NCBI GenBank assembly: GCA_023231065.1
Contig: JALNWE010000024.1
Span: 1-40,531 of the forward strand
Length of the DNA: 40,531 nt
Reading direction: 5' to 3'
Origin: Bacteroidales bacterium
Lineage (GTDB): Bacteria; Bacteroidota; Bacteroidia; Bacteroidales; FEN-979
Below, piece by piece: positions 9,352-17,720 of the stretch. The notes beneath the pieces were generated by a model, which saw only the letters and a program-made list of their open reading frames with translations, searched no databases and was not told the origin of the DNA. The translations under genes and the position numbers were made by a program. Within the stretch, counting starts at the first letter, position 1, and every line of letters starts with the position of its first letter.

Positions 9352-10503
9352 TCAGCCTCCCGATTGTAACATATTCAAAGCAAAGGCATAAGCCCCAATT
9401 GAAACTGCCCTGGAGGTACCTAACCGGGAAATGCCAACCCCGATTTTCTTTTCAGGATCAAAGTTGACCATGTTTTCCGAAAATGGGACCGGGATTACTT
9501 TGGATGTGGATGTGAGAAACTTCCCATAATCAGTTGGATCTTCAAGGTTGAAAGCAACGGTTTCAATTCGTTCGAGAGGTTTTCCCGACATCGTATCAAA
9601 AGGGTGGTTCATTTCCCCGACCAGTTTCGGGAGGAACAAAGGCCATGCGCCGGATAGTCCCCCGCCAATCACGACCAGTCCGTCAATTAGCGTGATGGCA
9701 TTAGCAATAGCATCGGCGGCATCCCGTGCAAAGGCTTCAAAAGCCCTGATGGCTGCCTGTTGTCTGCCTTTTCTTTTTCCGATCCCGATTTCGAAGATCT
9801 CTTTGGGTTCGGGACAGGCAGAAATGTCTGTTCCGGTATGTTTTGAAAATTCGCGTTGAATTCCCCGGATGCTGACACTTTCTTCTGTATCCCAGTTTTT
9901 AAATGAACGGTTCCGCATACGGTTAATCTCGCCTCCTGAAGAATTATCTCCGATGTGGAGCCCGTTACGGGTAACAATACCTCCTCCGAAACCAGTCCCG
10001 AAAGTCACGCCGAACAGGTTCCTGTATCTTTTGGGGTTACCTACTTCTTCCAGTTTTTTGTTGATCCCCGGAAGAAGTCCCGCGATGGCTTCCCCATAAG
10101 CAAATAAATCCCCGTCGTTATTAATAAATACGGGAATCCCGAATTTTTCGCGGAGCATGGGGCCCAGGGCGACGCCTCCCCTGAAAAACGGAAGGTTTTG
10201 TAAATCGCCAATGATCCCGTTTTCATAATCCGCGGGCCCGGGAAATGCAAAGCTGATAGCTACCGGTTGTTTGGTGAGGGGCGCCGGATTAAGAAGAACA
10301 TCTGTGGCCTGATGGACCAATTTGGACTTGACCACATTAAAACCCTCAATGATCATATTAAGCGCCTCTTCCAGGCTATCCCCTTTTGCAGGTAAAACGA
10401 TCGGTTCGAGGATTTCCTCTTCACCTTGTACCGCGTTAAACACAAAATTGGTACCGCCGGCATCCAGGGTCATTACAATTCGGGAATCGTTGTTGTAATT
10501 CAT
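9352..10503 (-). CDS. ROK-family sugar kinase (glucokinase-like)
   Basis: A 383-residue cytosolic protein with the ROK/ASKHA fold. The N-terminal phosphate-1 motif is TLDAGGTNFVFNAV, INNDGDLFAYGEA carries the likely catalytic Asp, FGVTFGTGFGGGIV is the phosphate-2 region, and LVVIGGGLSGA lies in the C-terminal half. It should phosphorylate a hexose or an amino-hexose with ATP. I do not see the CxCGxxGCxE zinc motif usual in ROK repressors and many ROK kinases; SSGGEINRM occupies that part of the chain. With no DNA-binding domain it is more likely an enzyme than a regulator, and its substrate cannot be assigned. It appears monocistronic, with a leader containing a short tandem repeat. Confidence 0.82.
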   Translation of the reverse strand: MNYNNDSRIVMTLDAGGTNFVFNAVQGEEEILEPIVLPAKGDSLEEALNMIIEGFNVVKSKLVHQATDVLLNPAPLTKQPVAISFAFPGPADYENGIIGDLQNLPFFRGGVALGPMLREKFGIPVFINNDGDLFAYGEAIAGLLPGINKKLEEVGNPKRYRNLFGVTFGTGFGGGIVTRNGLHIGDNSSGGEINRMRNRSFKNWDTEESVSIRGIQREFSKHTGTDISACPEPKEIFEIGIGKRKGRQQAAIRAFEAFARDAADAIANAITLIDGLVVIGGGLSGAWPLFLPKLVGEMNHPFDTMSGKPLERIETVAFNLEDPTDYGKFLTSTSKVIPVPFSENMVNFDPEKKIGVGISRLGTSRAVSIGAYAFALNMLQSGG

Positions 10504-10510
10504 TCACTTA

Positions 10511-10556
10511 AAGATTAAACAGATAAACGGATTAAACAGATAAACGGATAAACAGA
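10511..10556. repeat. Short tandem-word repeat (GATAAACGGATTAAACA-type)
   Basis: The words AGATAAACGGAT and TAAACAGATAAACGGAT recur with slight length variation between 10511 and 10556. The array lies within the presumed 5' leader of the ROK gene, downstream of a -7 box at 10564-10571. Confidence 0.7.
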
Positions 10557-10563
10557 TATTACT

Positions 10564-10571
10564 CAAAATTA
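10564..10571 (-). promoter_or_regulatory. -7 element upstream of the ROK kinase gene
   Basis: On the minus strand this reads TAATTTTG, an exact TAnnTTTG. It is 61 bases before the ATG. The nearest TTTG (10587-10590) gives a spacer of only 15, so the -33 element is uncertain. Confidence 0.45.
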
Positions 10572-10686
10572 TAAAAACATAAAGATCAAAACCTGAGCTT
10601 ATTCCGAAAAATAGTTTTCAATGTGAACTCATCTTAACACTTGATTACTTAATACTTAGCGTAATATTAATTTTAATTAATCAGAC

Positions 10687-10735
10687 ATAGTCAATAGTCA
10701 ATCGTCAATAGTCAATCGTCAATAGTCAATAGTCA
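10687..10735. repeat. Heptamer array (AGTCAAT/CGTCAAT)
   Basis: About six copies of a 7-bp unit, (A/C)GTCAAT, alternate as TAGTCAAT and TCGTCAAT. The array abuts and slightly overlaps the stop codon of polA at 10733-10735. No other gene or hairpin was found in 10572-10686, which is AT-rich. Confidence 0.8.
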
Positions 10736-13510
10736 GTGTGCTTCCAGCCAGTTTTTCCCGGTTTTCATATCCACCAGTACCGGAACATCCAGCGGGATGG
10801 CCCGCGTCATTTCATGATCAACGAGGGCGCTGAGCTTTTCTATTTCGCTGTGATGAACATCAAAAACCAGTTCATCGTGGACCTGAAGGATCATCCTTGA
10901 TTTCATTGACTGTTTGTTCATCGTTTTGAAAATATTGATCATCGCGATTTTAATCATATCAGCAGCAGTCCCCTGGATTGGGGCATTGATGGCATTGCGT
11001 TCGGCAAAACTTCTGACAGTGGCATTGGCAGAGGTAATATCATGAAGGTACCGGCGTCGTTTCATCATGGTTTCCACATAACCTGATTTTCGGGCAGAAG
11101 CAATGGTATTATCCATGTAAGTTTTAATTCCCGGATATTTCAAAAAATACTGTTTAATAATATCAGCTGCCTCTTTCCGGGCTATATTGAGCCGTTCGGC
11201 CAATCCAAATGCAGAAATGCCATAGATGATCCCGAAGTTGACCATCTTGGCGCTCCGTCGCATTTCACGCGTAACGTTTTCCAATGGGACCCCGTAAACT
11301 CTTGATGCGGTCGCCGCATGAATATCAAGGCCCTGTTTAAAATCCCCTATCATCCCAGGATCCCGGCTCAGGTGGGCAATGACCCGGAGTTCGATCTGAG
11401 AATAATCGGCGGAGAGCAGGATATAATTTTCATTTCTGGGGATGAATGCTTTCCTGATCTCCCGTCCTTTTTCGGTCCTGATGGGAATATTCTGAAGGTT
11501 TGGATTGTTGGAACTCAAACGGCCTGTCGATGCCACGGCCTGATTATAAGAAGTATGAACGCGACCGTCCCTCGGGTTGATCAAGGTGGGGAGAACGTCC
11601 ACATAAGTTGATTTTAACTTGGTCAGCGAGCGATATTCCAATATTTTATGGATAATGGGATGTTTGTTTTCCATCTTCACCAAAACATTTTCGCTGGTAC
11701 TGTTCTGCTTTGTCCGGGTCTGTTTGGGATTATCAACAATATGGAGACGGTCGTAAAGGATTTCTCCCAACTGTTTTGGCGATGAAATATTAAAGGTTGT
11801 CCCGGCATCCTGGTGTATGGCTTTCTCAAGGATAACAATCTCTTTCTCAAGTTCTGTACTGAAATCATTCAGGGTATCAGGATCAATCCGGACCCCTTCC
11901 GCTTCCATCGAGGCTAAAACCGGTATCAGCGGGACTTCAATGGTGTCGAACAAAACACGGGTATCCGTTTCGCGGAGCATGGGCTCAAAAAGCTGTTTCA
12001 GTTGCAAGGTGACGTCGGCATCTTCGGCAGCATACTCCTTGATGGTATCCAGGTCAACGGTACGCATACTTAACTGGCCCTGGCCCTTTTTCCCGATCAG
12101 TGTTTCAATGGGGACCGGCTTATAATTCAGATAGGTTTCAGCTAAAAAATCCATTCCATGCCTCATATCCGGCTGGATCAGATAATGAGCCAACATGGTA
12201 TCAAATAAAGGTTCTTTTACATCGATTTCGTACCATTTCAGAATCGAAATATCAAATTTAAGGTTCTGTCCTATCTTCAGCACAGCCTCATTTTCCAGAA
12301 TATTTTTAAATTCCTGGGCAATAGATAGCGCTGCATGGTAATTTTCAGGGATGGGGACATAATAAGCTTCGTGGGGTCGCCAGGAAAAAGAGATGCCGAC
12401 CAACTCGGCATTATTGGGATCAACGCCGGTTGTTTCAGTATCAATGCAAAAAACAGATTGCCGCATCAACGCGCTGATCAGATCAGCGCGTTTCTCGTCT
12501 GTATCGACAAGGGTGTACCGGTGAGGAGTAGTTTGGATATCGGATGGCGGATGTTGGATATCAGATGGCTGGTTGATGGATTCATCCTGCATTCCTGGAT
12601 CCGGATCAGGTATTGAATTTTCCAGTGTTGAAATCCAGGTGGACACGCGTTGGCCGAAGGCACGGAATTCAAGTTCGGCAAAGAGTTTTTTTAACCGGGG
12701 CCCATCCGGGGCGTCCATCCTGAGTTTTTCTTCCTCGAAGGGGATCGGCACATCAAGGATGATGGTAGCCAGTTGTTTTGACATCAGCGCCTGATCCTTA
12801 AAGTTGAGCACTTTTTGCCGGAGATTATCATTGCTGATAGAAGAAGCATTGGCGATCAGATTTTCAACGGTATCATATTCGGCCAATAATTTTTTGGCAG
12901 TCACTTCCCCAACGCCGGGGATGCCGGGAATATTATCAGAGGCATCTCCCCAGAGGCCCAGCAGGTCGATTACCTGTTCAGGTCGTTTAATGCTGAACTT
13001 GCTGCAAACTTCATTCACTCCCAGGATCTCGATATCACTGCCAAATTTGCCTGGTTTATAAATGAAGATATGATCGCTTACCAGCTGACCAAAATCCTTG
13101 TCGGAAGTCATCATAAAAGTTGTAAAATCTTGCTTTTCAGCTTGTTTGGCAAGCGTTCCAATGACATCGTCGGCCTCATATCCATCCACAAAAAGGATAG
13201 GGATATTAAATCCCTCTATTAATTCATGAATGTAAGGTATTGCGTTGATAATATCTTCCGGTGTTTCCTGACGGTGTGCCTTGTAAGCTTCGAAACCTGT
13301 CTTCCTGACTGTCGGGGCCATGGTATCAAAAGCCACTCCGATATGGGAAGGCTTTTCTTTTTTCAGCAGGTCGAGCAGGACGTTGGCAAACCCGAAAATC
13401 GCGGATGTATTCATCCCCTTTGAGTTCATACGGGGATTTTTATTGAATGCGAAATAAGCCCGGTATATCAGGGCCATGGCGTCGAGGAGAAATAGTTTCT
13501 TTTCGTGCAT
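10733..13510 (-). CDS. polA: DNA polymerase I
   Basis: About 925 residues from the ATG at 13510. I prefer this start to the in-frame TTG 36 bases upstream, because that TTG coincides with a promoter -33 element. Domain order: 5'-3' exonuclease with helix-hairpin-helix (KLFLLDAMALIYRAYFAF, YEADDVIGTLA, LGLWGDASDNIPGIPGVG); 3'-5' exonuclease near residue 358 (FCIDTETTGVD), whose DxE pair suggests active proofreading; and the family A polymerase domain with DYSQIELRVIAHLSRD (motif A, about 703), RRSAKMVNFGIIYGIS (motif B) and QVHDELVFD (motif C, about 878). It fills gaps in repair and removes Okazaki primers. The linker between the exonuclease domains carries a 21-bp duplicated repeat (PSDIQHP/PSDIQTT). 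Confidence 0.97.
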   Translation of the reverse strand: MHEKKLFLLDAMALIYRAYFAFNKNPRMNSKGMNTSAIFGFANVLLDLLKKEKPSHIGVAFDTMAPTVRKTGFEAYKAHRQETPEDIINAIPYIHELIEGFNIPILFVDGYEADDVIGTLAKQAEKQDFTTFMMTSDKDFGQLVSDHIFIYKPGKFGSDIEILGVNEVCSKFSIKRPEQVIDLLGLWGDASDNIPGIPGVGEVTAKKLLAEYDTVENLIANASSISNDNLRQKVLNFKDQALMSKQLATIILDVPIPFEEEKLRMDAPDGPRLKKLFAELEFRAFGQRVSTWISTLENSIPDPDPGMQDESINQPSDIQHPPSDIQTTPHRYTLVDTDEKRADLISALMRQSVFCIDTETTGVDPNNAELVGISFSWRPHEAYYVPIPENYHAALSIAQEFKNILENEAVLKIGQNLKFDISILKWYEIDVKEPLFDTMLAHYLIQPDMRHGMDFLAETYLNYKPVPIETLIGKKGQGQLSMRTVDLDTIKEYAAEDADVTLQLKQLFEPMLRETDTRVLFDTIEVPLIPVLASMEAEGVRIDPDTLNDFSTELEKEIVILEKAIHQDAGTTFNISSPKQLGEILYDRLHIVDNPKQTRTKQNSTSENVLVKMENKHPIIHKILEYRSLTKLKSTYVDVLPTLINPRDGRVHTSYNQAVASTGRLSSNNPNLQNIPIRTEKGREIRKAFIPRNENYILLSADYSQIELRVIAHLSRDPGMIGDFKQGLDIHAATASRVYGVPLENVTREMRRSAKMVNFGIIYGISAFGLAERLNIARKEAADIIKQYFLKYPGIKTYMDNTIASARKSGYVETMMKRRRYLHDITSANATVRSFAERNAINAPIQGTAADMIKIAMINIFKTMNKQSMKSRMILQVHDELVFDVHHSEIEKLSALVDHEMTRAIPLDVPVLVDMKTGKNWLEAH
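12533..12572. repeat. 21-bp direct repeat inside polA linker
   Basis: TTGGATATCGGATGGCGG at 12533 recurs as TTGGATATCAGATGGCTGG at 12554, with a 21-bp period. It keeps the polA frame and encodes the duplicated PSDIQ words in the poorly conserved linker between the two exonuclease domains. Confidence 0.7.
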
Positions 13511-13517
13511 AGGATCA

Positions 13518-13546
13518 CAAAGATAAGACTTCTCCGAACTTAACAA
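13518..13546 (-). promoter_or_regulatory. polA promoter, possibly giving a leaderless mRNA
   Basis: On the minus strand TTG (13544-13546) and TATCTTTG (13518-13525) are separated by 18 bases, fitting the Bacteroidota -33/-7 consensus. The -7 box ends only 7 bases before the polA ATG at 13510, so the predicted leader is about 0-4 nt. Confidence 0.65.
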
Positions 13547-13598
13547 TCCATTGTTTAAATCTTCTCGTTGAAAATCGATAAATGGTCATTTTCTTCTT

Positions 13599-13606
13599 TA
13601 CATTTG
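13599..13606 (+). promoter_or_regulatory. -7 element of the phoH-like gene
   Basis: TACATTTG is an exact TAnnTTTG, 21 bases before the ATG at 13628. No convincing -33 element was seen at the expected distance. Confidence 0.5.
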
Positions 13607-13627
13607 ATAAGGATCAAAACCAGTATT

Positions 13628-14965
13628 ATGGTCAAAAAGAAAACCAAAGAAAAGAAAATTTTTGTATTGGACACCTCCGTGATCCTTTATAATCACAATG
13701 CAATCCACAGTTTTGAGGACAATGATGTGGCCATTCCGATAACGGTATTAGAGGAACTCGATAATTTTAAAAAGGGGAATGATACCATCAATTTTGAAGC
13801 CCGTGAGTTCATCCGGATCATTGATAAACTCTCGAATAAAGCCACGCTCACAAAATGGATCTCTTTAGGGGGCGCCAAGGGAGGAAAATTCAAGGTGGTG
13901 ATGAACGAACAAAGCGAGCTGGATGCCATCCGGGTTTTTGGTGAAAACAAACCGGACCACCGGATCCTGAATGCTGCTTTGGTGATGATTTCCGAAAATC
14001 CGGGTAAAAAAGTGATTCTTGTTTCAAAAGATGTCAATCTCAGGTTAAAAGCCAAATCGCTGAATATTCCCTCGGAGGATTTCGAGACCGGTAAGATCAA
14101 GGATGTGGAAGGGCTATATTCCGGCAAAACCCTTGTTGAAGGTTTAGACAGGACCATCATCGATATCATTTATGAAGCAGGGTGGTGTTTGCCCGATGAT
14201 ATTGGCATCCGGAACCCCATTCCCAATCATTATTTTATCCTTAAGAACGGAAAAAGTTCAGTGCTGGCTTTTTTCAATCCTGTTACAGAACGGATAGAGA
14301 AGATAGAGAAGCGAATTTGTTACAAGATCACTCCCCGGAACGCGGAACAAGTCTTTGCTTTGCATGCCATACTGAATCCCGATGTAAAGCTGGTGACCTT
14401 ACAAGGTATTGCCGGAACCGGGAAAACCCTGTTGGCGTTGGCGGGGGCCCTTGAACAGAAACGAAATTTCAAGCAGATCTATCTGGCGCGGCCCATTGTG
14501 CCATTAAGCAATAAAGATATTGGCTATTTACCGGGAGATATCAAATCGAAACTTGACCCCTATATGCAACCTCTTTGGGATAATCTGAAATTCATCCAGG
14601 GCCAGTTCAATGAAAAGGACCGGGAATACAAAGTCCTGACGGAGGCATTAGAAAATGAAAAATTGGTTATAACCCCACTTGCTTATATCCGCGGACGCAG
14701 TATTTCCAATGTTTGCTTCATTGTTGATGAGGCCCAGAACCTGACGCCGCATGAAATTAAAACCATTATAACCCGTGCAGGGGAAAACACCAAGATCATT
14801 TTTACCGGTGATATTTATCAGATCGATACTCCCTACCTGGATGCCCAGTCAAACGGACTTTCCACACTGATCGACAAGGTTAAAAAGCATGATATTTATG
14901 CCCACGTTCGTCTTGAAAAAGGAGAACGGTCGGAGTTGGCTAACCTGGCGAATGAATTGTTATAA
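13628..14965 (+). CDS. PIN domain-PhoH family ATPase (YlaK/PhoH2-like)
   Basis: 445 residues from the ATG at 13628. An in-frame TTG at 13568 precedes the -7 box and is unlikely to be the start. The N-terminal PIN domain opens with KIFVLDTSVILYNHNAI, has the acidic LEELDNFKKG, and near residue 125 KKVILVSKDVNLRLKA, so metal-dependent RNase residues appear present. The C-terminal PhoH P-loop domain has Walker A GIAGTGKT (about residue 259), Walker B FIVDEAQN (about 366) and sensor FTGDIYQID. By family knowledge PIN-PhoH proteins are RNA helicase/RNases or toxin-like ribonucleases. No antitoxin-like ORF lies upstream, so a housekeeping RNA role is more likely than a toxin-antitoxin module. It is divergent from polA. 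Confidence 0.9.
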   Translation: MVKKKTKEKKIFVLDTSVILYNHNAIHSFEDNDVAIPITVLEELDNFKKGNDTINFEAREFIRIIDKLSNKATLTKWISLGGAKGGKFKVVMNEQSELDAIRVFGENKPDHRILNAALVMISENPGKKVILVSKDVNLRLKAKSLNIPSEDFETGKIKDVEGLYSGKTLVEGLDRTIIDIIYEAGWCLPDDIGIRNPIPNHYFILKNGKSSVLAFFNPVTERIEKIEKRICYKITPRNAEQVFALHAILNPDVKLVTLQGIAGTGKTLLALAGALEQKRNFKQIYLARPIVPLSNKDIGYLPGDIKSKLDPYMQPLWDNLKFIQGQFNEKDREYKVLTEALENEKLVITPLAYIRGRSISNVCFIVDEAQNLTPHEIKTIITRAGENTKIIFTGDIYQIDTPYLDAQSNGLSTLIDKVKKHDIYAHVRLEKGERSELANLANELL

Positions 14966-14978
14966 GGATGATGTGGGA

Positions 14979-15986
14979 TTACTGTTCTTCGTAAATAACA
15001 GTTAATAAAGTCTGGCCGACCGCTTTCAGGGTGTTTTTATCAATGGCATCGAGGTTATCGTGGGTGGTATGCCAGCCCGGGTAAAAGCCCGTAGGACTGT
15101 TTTTATCGAGATGGATTAAATCTATTGTCGGAATATTCCTGATCCTGTTGATGGGAACATGATCATCGGTAATATAGCCTCCCTGTTCATAGAGAAAGAA
15201 GGAAGAATATCCGATCCGGCCGGCGGTTGCCCATACTGATTTAACTATATCACCGGCATATTGCAAAGAAATCCCCTCCATTAGAAAAGTTGCGTTAGCT
15301 GCGCCTACCATGTCGAGCAAGATGCCATAGCGCGCTGAATACCCTTGTTTATGCGGATTTTTTGACCAATATTGGGCGCCCAGTCCCCACTGTTCATCTG
15401 CATTTTCATCAACTGGTTGATCCTGGGGGGGGCCGTAATCTTCCACATCAAACAAAATAATATCGACTCCGACAGAAGGTGATTTTATCGATAATTGCCG
15501 GGCTGTTTCAAGTAATACCGCAACCCCGCTGGCTCCATCGTTTGCTGCATCAACTGGTTTCCTCCTGTCTGCAGGATCAGGGTCGTGATCGGCCCATGGC
15601 CTTGAATCCCAATGGGCACATAGCAATATCCGGTTATTCATTTCCGGTTTCCAACTGGCAATGAAATTTTGAAAAGAGAGCATCGTACCGTTAAAGGCAG
15701 GAAGCTTACCTTTTTGCAGGATAATGACAGGCGCATAAGCGGTCAATTTTTCATTCAGCCAGGCAGCACATTTGTCGTGAGCTTTGGTATTGGGGACGCG
15801 GGGCCCAAAAGCTAACTGGGCTTTTACATAGGCAAAGGCCGAATCAGGACTGAATTCGGGAACGGCAACGCGTGGTTTCTGGCTAATTGAAGTTTCGGCC
15901 CCCTGGTTTTTACCAGCGGGTTGATGGCATCCTGCCAGGAACAGGGCTAAAATGATCGGTATTAAAAGATTTATGTTTTTATTCAT
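14979..15986 (-). CDS. M28-family lipoprotein, probable glutaminyl-peptide cyclotransferase (type II QC)
   Basis: 335 residues. The N-terminus is a lipoprotein signal (LLIPIILALFLAGCHQP), lipobox Cys at about residue 19. The M28 fold shows LLCAHWDSRPWADHDPD (about 120), DAANDGASGVAVLLE (metal Asp, about 147), IILFDVEDYGP (about 182), LLDMVGAANATF, and WHTTHDNLDAI with the C-terminal metal His (about 307). The WDSRPWADxD motif, length and lipoprotein nature fit the Bacteroidota enzymes related to animal glutaminyl cyclase, which convert N-terminal Gln to pyroglutamate in the periplasm. The alternative is an ordinary M28 aminopeptidase. The gene start overlaps the end of lnt by 8 bases. Several secreted proteins in this window have Gln right after their signal cleavage site, as expected for its substrates. 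Confidence 0.85.
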   Translation of the reverse strand: MNKNINLLIPIILALFLAGCHQPAGKNQGAETSISQKPRVAVPEFSPDSAFAYVKAQLAFGPRVPNTKAHDKCAAWLNEKLTAYAPVIILQKGKLPAFNGTMLSFQNFIASWKPEMNNRILLCAHWDSRPWADHDPDPADRRKPVDAANDGASGVAVLLETARQLSIKSPSVGVDIILFDVEDYGPPQDQPVDENADEQWGLGAQYWSKNPHKQGYSARYGILLDMVGAANATFLMEGISLQYAGDIVKSVWATAGRIGYSSFFLYEQGGYITDDHVPINRIRNIPTIDLIHLDKNSPTGFYPGWHTTHDNLDAIDKNTLKAVGQTLLTVIYEEQ

Positions 15987-17649
15987 GTTTTATTTTTCTA
16001 AACCTGTGCTGAAGCGAAATAATCAACGAAACCAGGAAAAGCGCCCCTCCCAGCCATGAAAACAAACGAGCCAGATAATCCCCGTGTTGCACATAAAATG
16101 TGATTTTTTGATTGGCGTTAAGGGTGCCTTTGATAACGGCCGGTTCCCAATATCTGGTTTGTTCATGGGCATCTCCCCTTTGGTCGATGAAACCGGAAAT
16201 TCCCGTGTTGGCCGATCGCGCGATACCCCTTCGCGTCTCAATAGCGCGCAGGTGGGCAAATGAAAAATGTTGCCGGTGACCAGGGGTATTTCCCCACCAG
16301 CCATCATTGGTAATAATGATCATGATCTGAGCTCCGTTTTTCACAAACTGACCAAAAAATTCCCCAAAAATAGATTCATAGCAAATTGCAGGGCTTACTT
16401 TTACGGTGTTGACAGTAGAATAGACTTTCCGGACCGAATCGGTGCCCAGGCTTCCGACCGTCCCACCCAGGTCAATGGCAAACTTTTCGAGCCAGTTAAA
16501 ACCAAAGAAAGATGGCAGGATCTCAACGCCAGGAGTGAGTTTTGATTTGTGATAAAGTTGAAGGGAATCGCGGGCATTCAACATGATGGCTGCATTGTAT
16601 GCATTATAGTGGTTCTGGGAATCAGTGAATTTCCGGGCGGTCCTGGGTAAAGGTTCACCGGGGGGAAACTGATAGAACGTAGAGCCACCTACCAAAATAT
16701 TTAGATCCGGATATTGATTAATGACTGAATATAACAAACGGATACTGTTAAAACTGGAAAGATCGTTTTCCCACATTTGTTCCTGAATGGCCGACTCGGG
16801 TGTAATCAGAAAATTGGTAGCGCTGTCCAGTTTTGGCCTTGCTAATTGCATGATATGCCCTACAACCACCGAAGGAGCAATGGAATATTGCTCAGTATAA
16901 GGGTCTAAATTTGGCTGAACAACGACAAAGTTCACAGGATGCTTTTCTTCCTTGTAAGTAGTGTATCTCCACAAGGAAAGCAGAATCGGAAGAAAGACCC
17001 ATAACAGGGATAAAACACATAATGAACAGAGGGCATTAAATTTCGAACTTAGGATAAAAGGTTTTTGTGCTTCGGCTTTAACCTTTGAATGTTTACTTGT
17101 AAATTTTTTCAGGAGTTCAAAGAATAAAATATTACCGACCAGAATCCATAATGTCCCTCCGAAAGTTCCGGTGTATTCGTACCATTGTACCCATTTGTAA
17201 TATGAGGCAAAACCATTTCCCAGGTTGAGCCAAGGCCAGTTCAGGTCCCAATTCAAATGAAGGTATTCAAATGCGGTCCAGTAAGTGATCAGCGCTGCAT
17301 ATCCGGCTATTGGATGTTGTAATTTTTTTCGCGACCAGTGGAAAGCCTGGAAAACAATGGACATGAAAAGAGAATTCAGGATAATGGCAAGGATTGCACC
17401 GACCCCTGTGGAATTTATGATCCACCAGGTTGTCAGGAGATTCCATATTATGAATCCCGGCCATGAATATAATAAGGCGCTAAATTTAATCTCCCGTTCC
17501 CGATTGGTAAATAACGTATCCTCTAAAAATAAAAGCGGTACAAATCCAACAAACAGGAATCCGGGGAAACCACGCGCCGGCCAGGCAGCAGAAAGCAGTA
17601 TTCCCGATGCAATGGCTAAGAGTAAGAGATGTAATTTCTTTATTTTCAT
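15979..17649 (-). CDS. lnt: Apolipoprotein N-acyltransferase
   Basis: About 556 residues from the ATG at 17649; an in-frame TTG at 17673 is part of the -7 box and is rejected. The first 240 residues carry six to seven membrane helices, including the family's NLGNGFASYYKWVQWYEYTG. The periplasmic nitrilase domain holds the triad: Glu in LITPESAIQEQM (about 283), Lys in YHKSKLTPGVEILP (about 368) and Cys in SPAICYESIFGEF (about 423). A last helix anchors the C-terminus. It transfers an acyl chain from phospholipid to the N-terminal Cys of diacylated lipoproteins. It is somewhat longer than the roughly 512-residue E. coli enzyme. It is coupled to the downstream glutaminyl cyclase, itself a lipoprotein, so two N-terminal maturation enzymes share an operon. 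Confidence 0.95.
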   Translation of the reverse strand: MKIKKLHLLLLAIASGILLSAAWPARGFPGFLFVGFVPLLFLEDTLFTNREREIKFSALLYSWPGFIIWNLLTTWWIINSTGVGAILAIILNSLFMSIVFQAFHWSRKKLQHPIAGYAALITYWTAFEYLHLNWDLNWPWLNLGNGFASYYKWVQWYEYTGTFGGTLWILVGNILFFELLKKFTSKHSKVKAEAQKPFILSSKFNALCSLCVLSLLWVFLPILLSLWRYTTYKEEKHPVNFVVVQPNLDPYTEQYSIAPSVVVGHIMQLARPKLDSATNFLITPESAIQEQMWENDLSSFNSIRLLYSVINQYPDLNILVGGSTFYQFPPGEPLPRTARKFTDSQNHYNAYNAAIMLNARDSLQLYHKSKLTPGVEILPSFFGFNWLEKFAIDLGGTVGSLGTDSVRKVYSTVNTVKVSPAICYESIFGEFFGQFVKNGAQIMIIITNDGWWGNTPGHRQHFSFAHLRAIETRRGIARSANTGISGFIDQRGDAHEQTRYWEPAVIKGTLNANQKITFYVQHGDYLARLFSWLGGALFLVSLIISLQHRFRKIKHE

Positions 17650-17670
17650 CCGAAAAGGTTCATCAACAAA

Positions 17671-17678
17671 CAAAAATA
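17671..17678 (-). promoter_or_regulatory. -7 element of the lnt-QC operon
   Basis: On the minus strand this reads TATTTTTG (TAnnTTTG), 21 bases before the lnt ATG at 17649. The in-frame TTG sometimes taken as a start lies inside it. Confidence 0.5.
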
Positions 17679-17720
17679 CGGATTTTTTCAGCCCCAGGAT
17701 AATTCAGGATGGATGCATCG

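Noticed and set aside
13628..14965. PIN-PhoH gene as the toxin of a toxin-antitoxin pair
   Set aside because: No small antitoxin-like ORF precedes it; the upstream gap holds only divergent promoters of polA and this gene.
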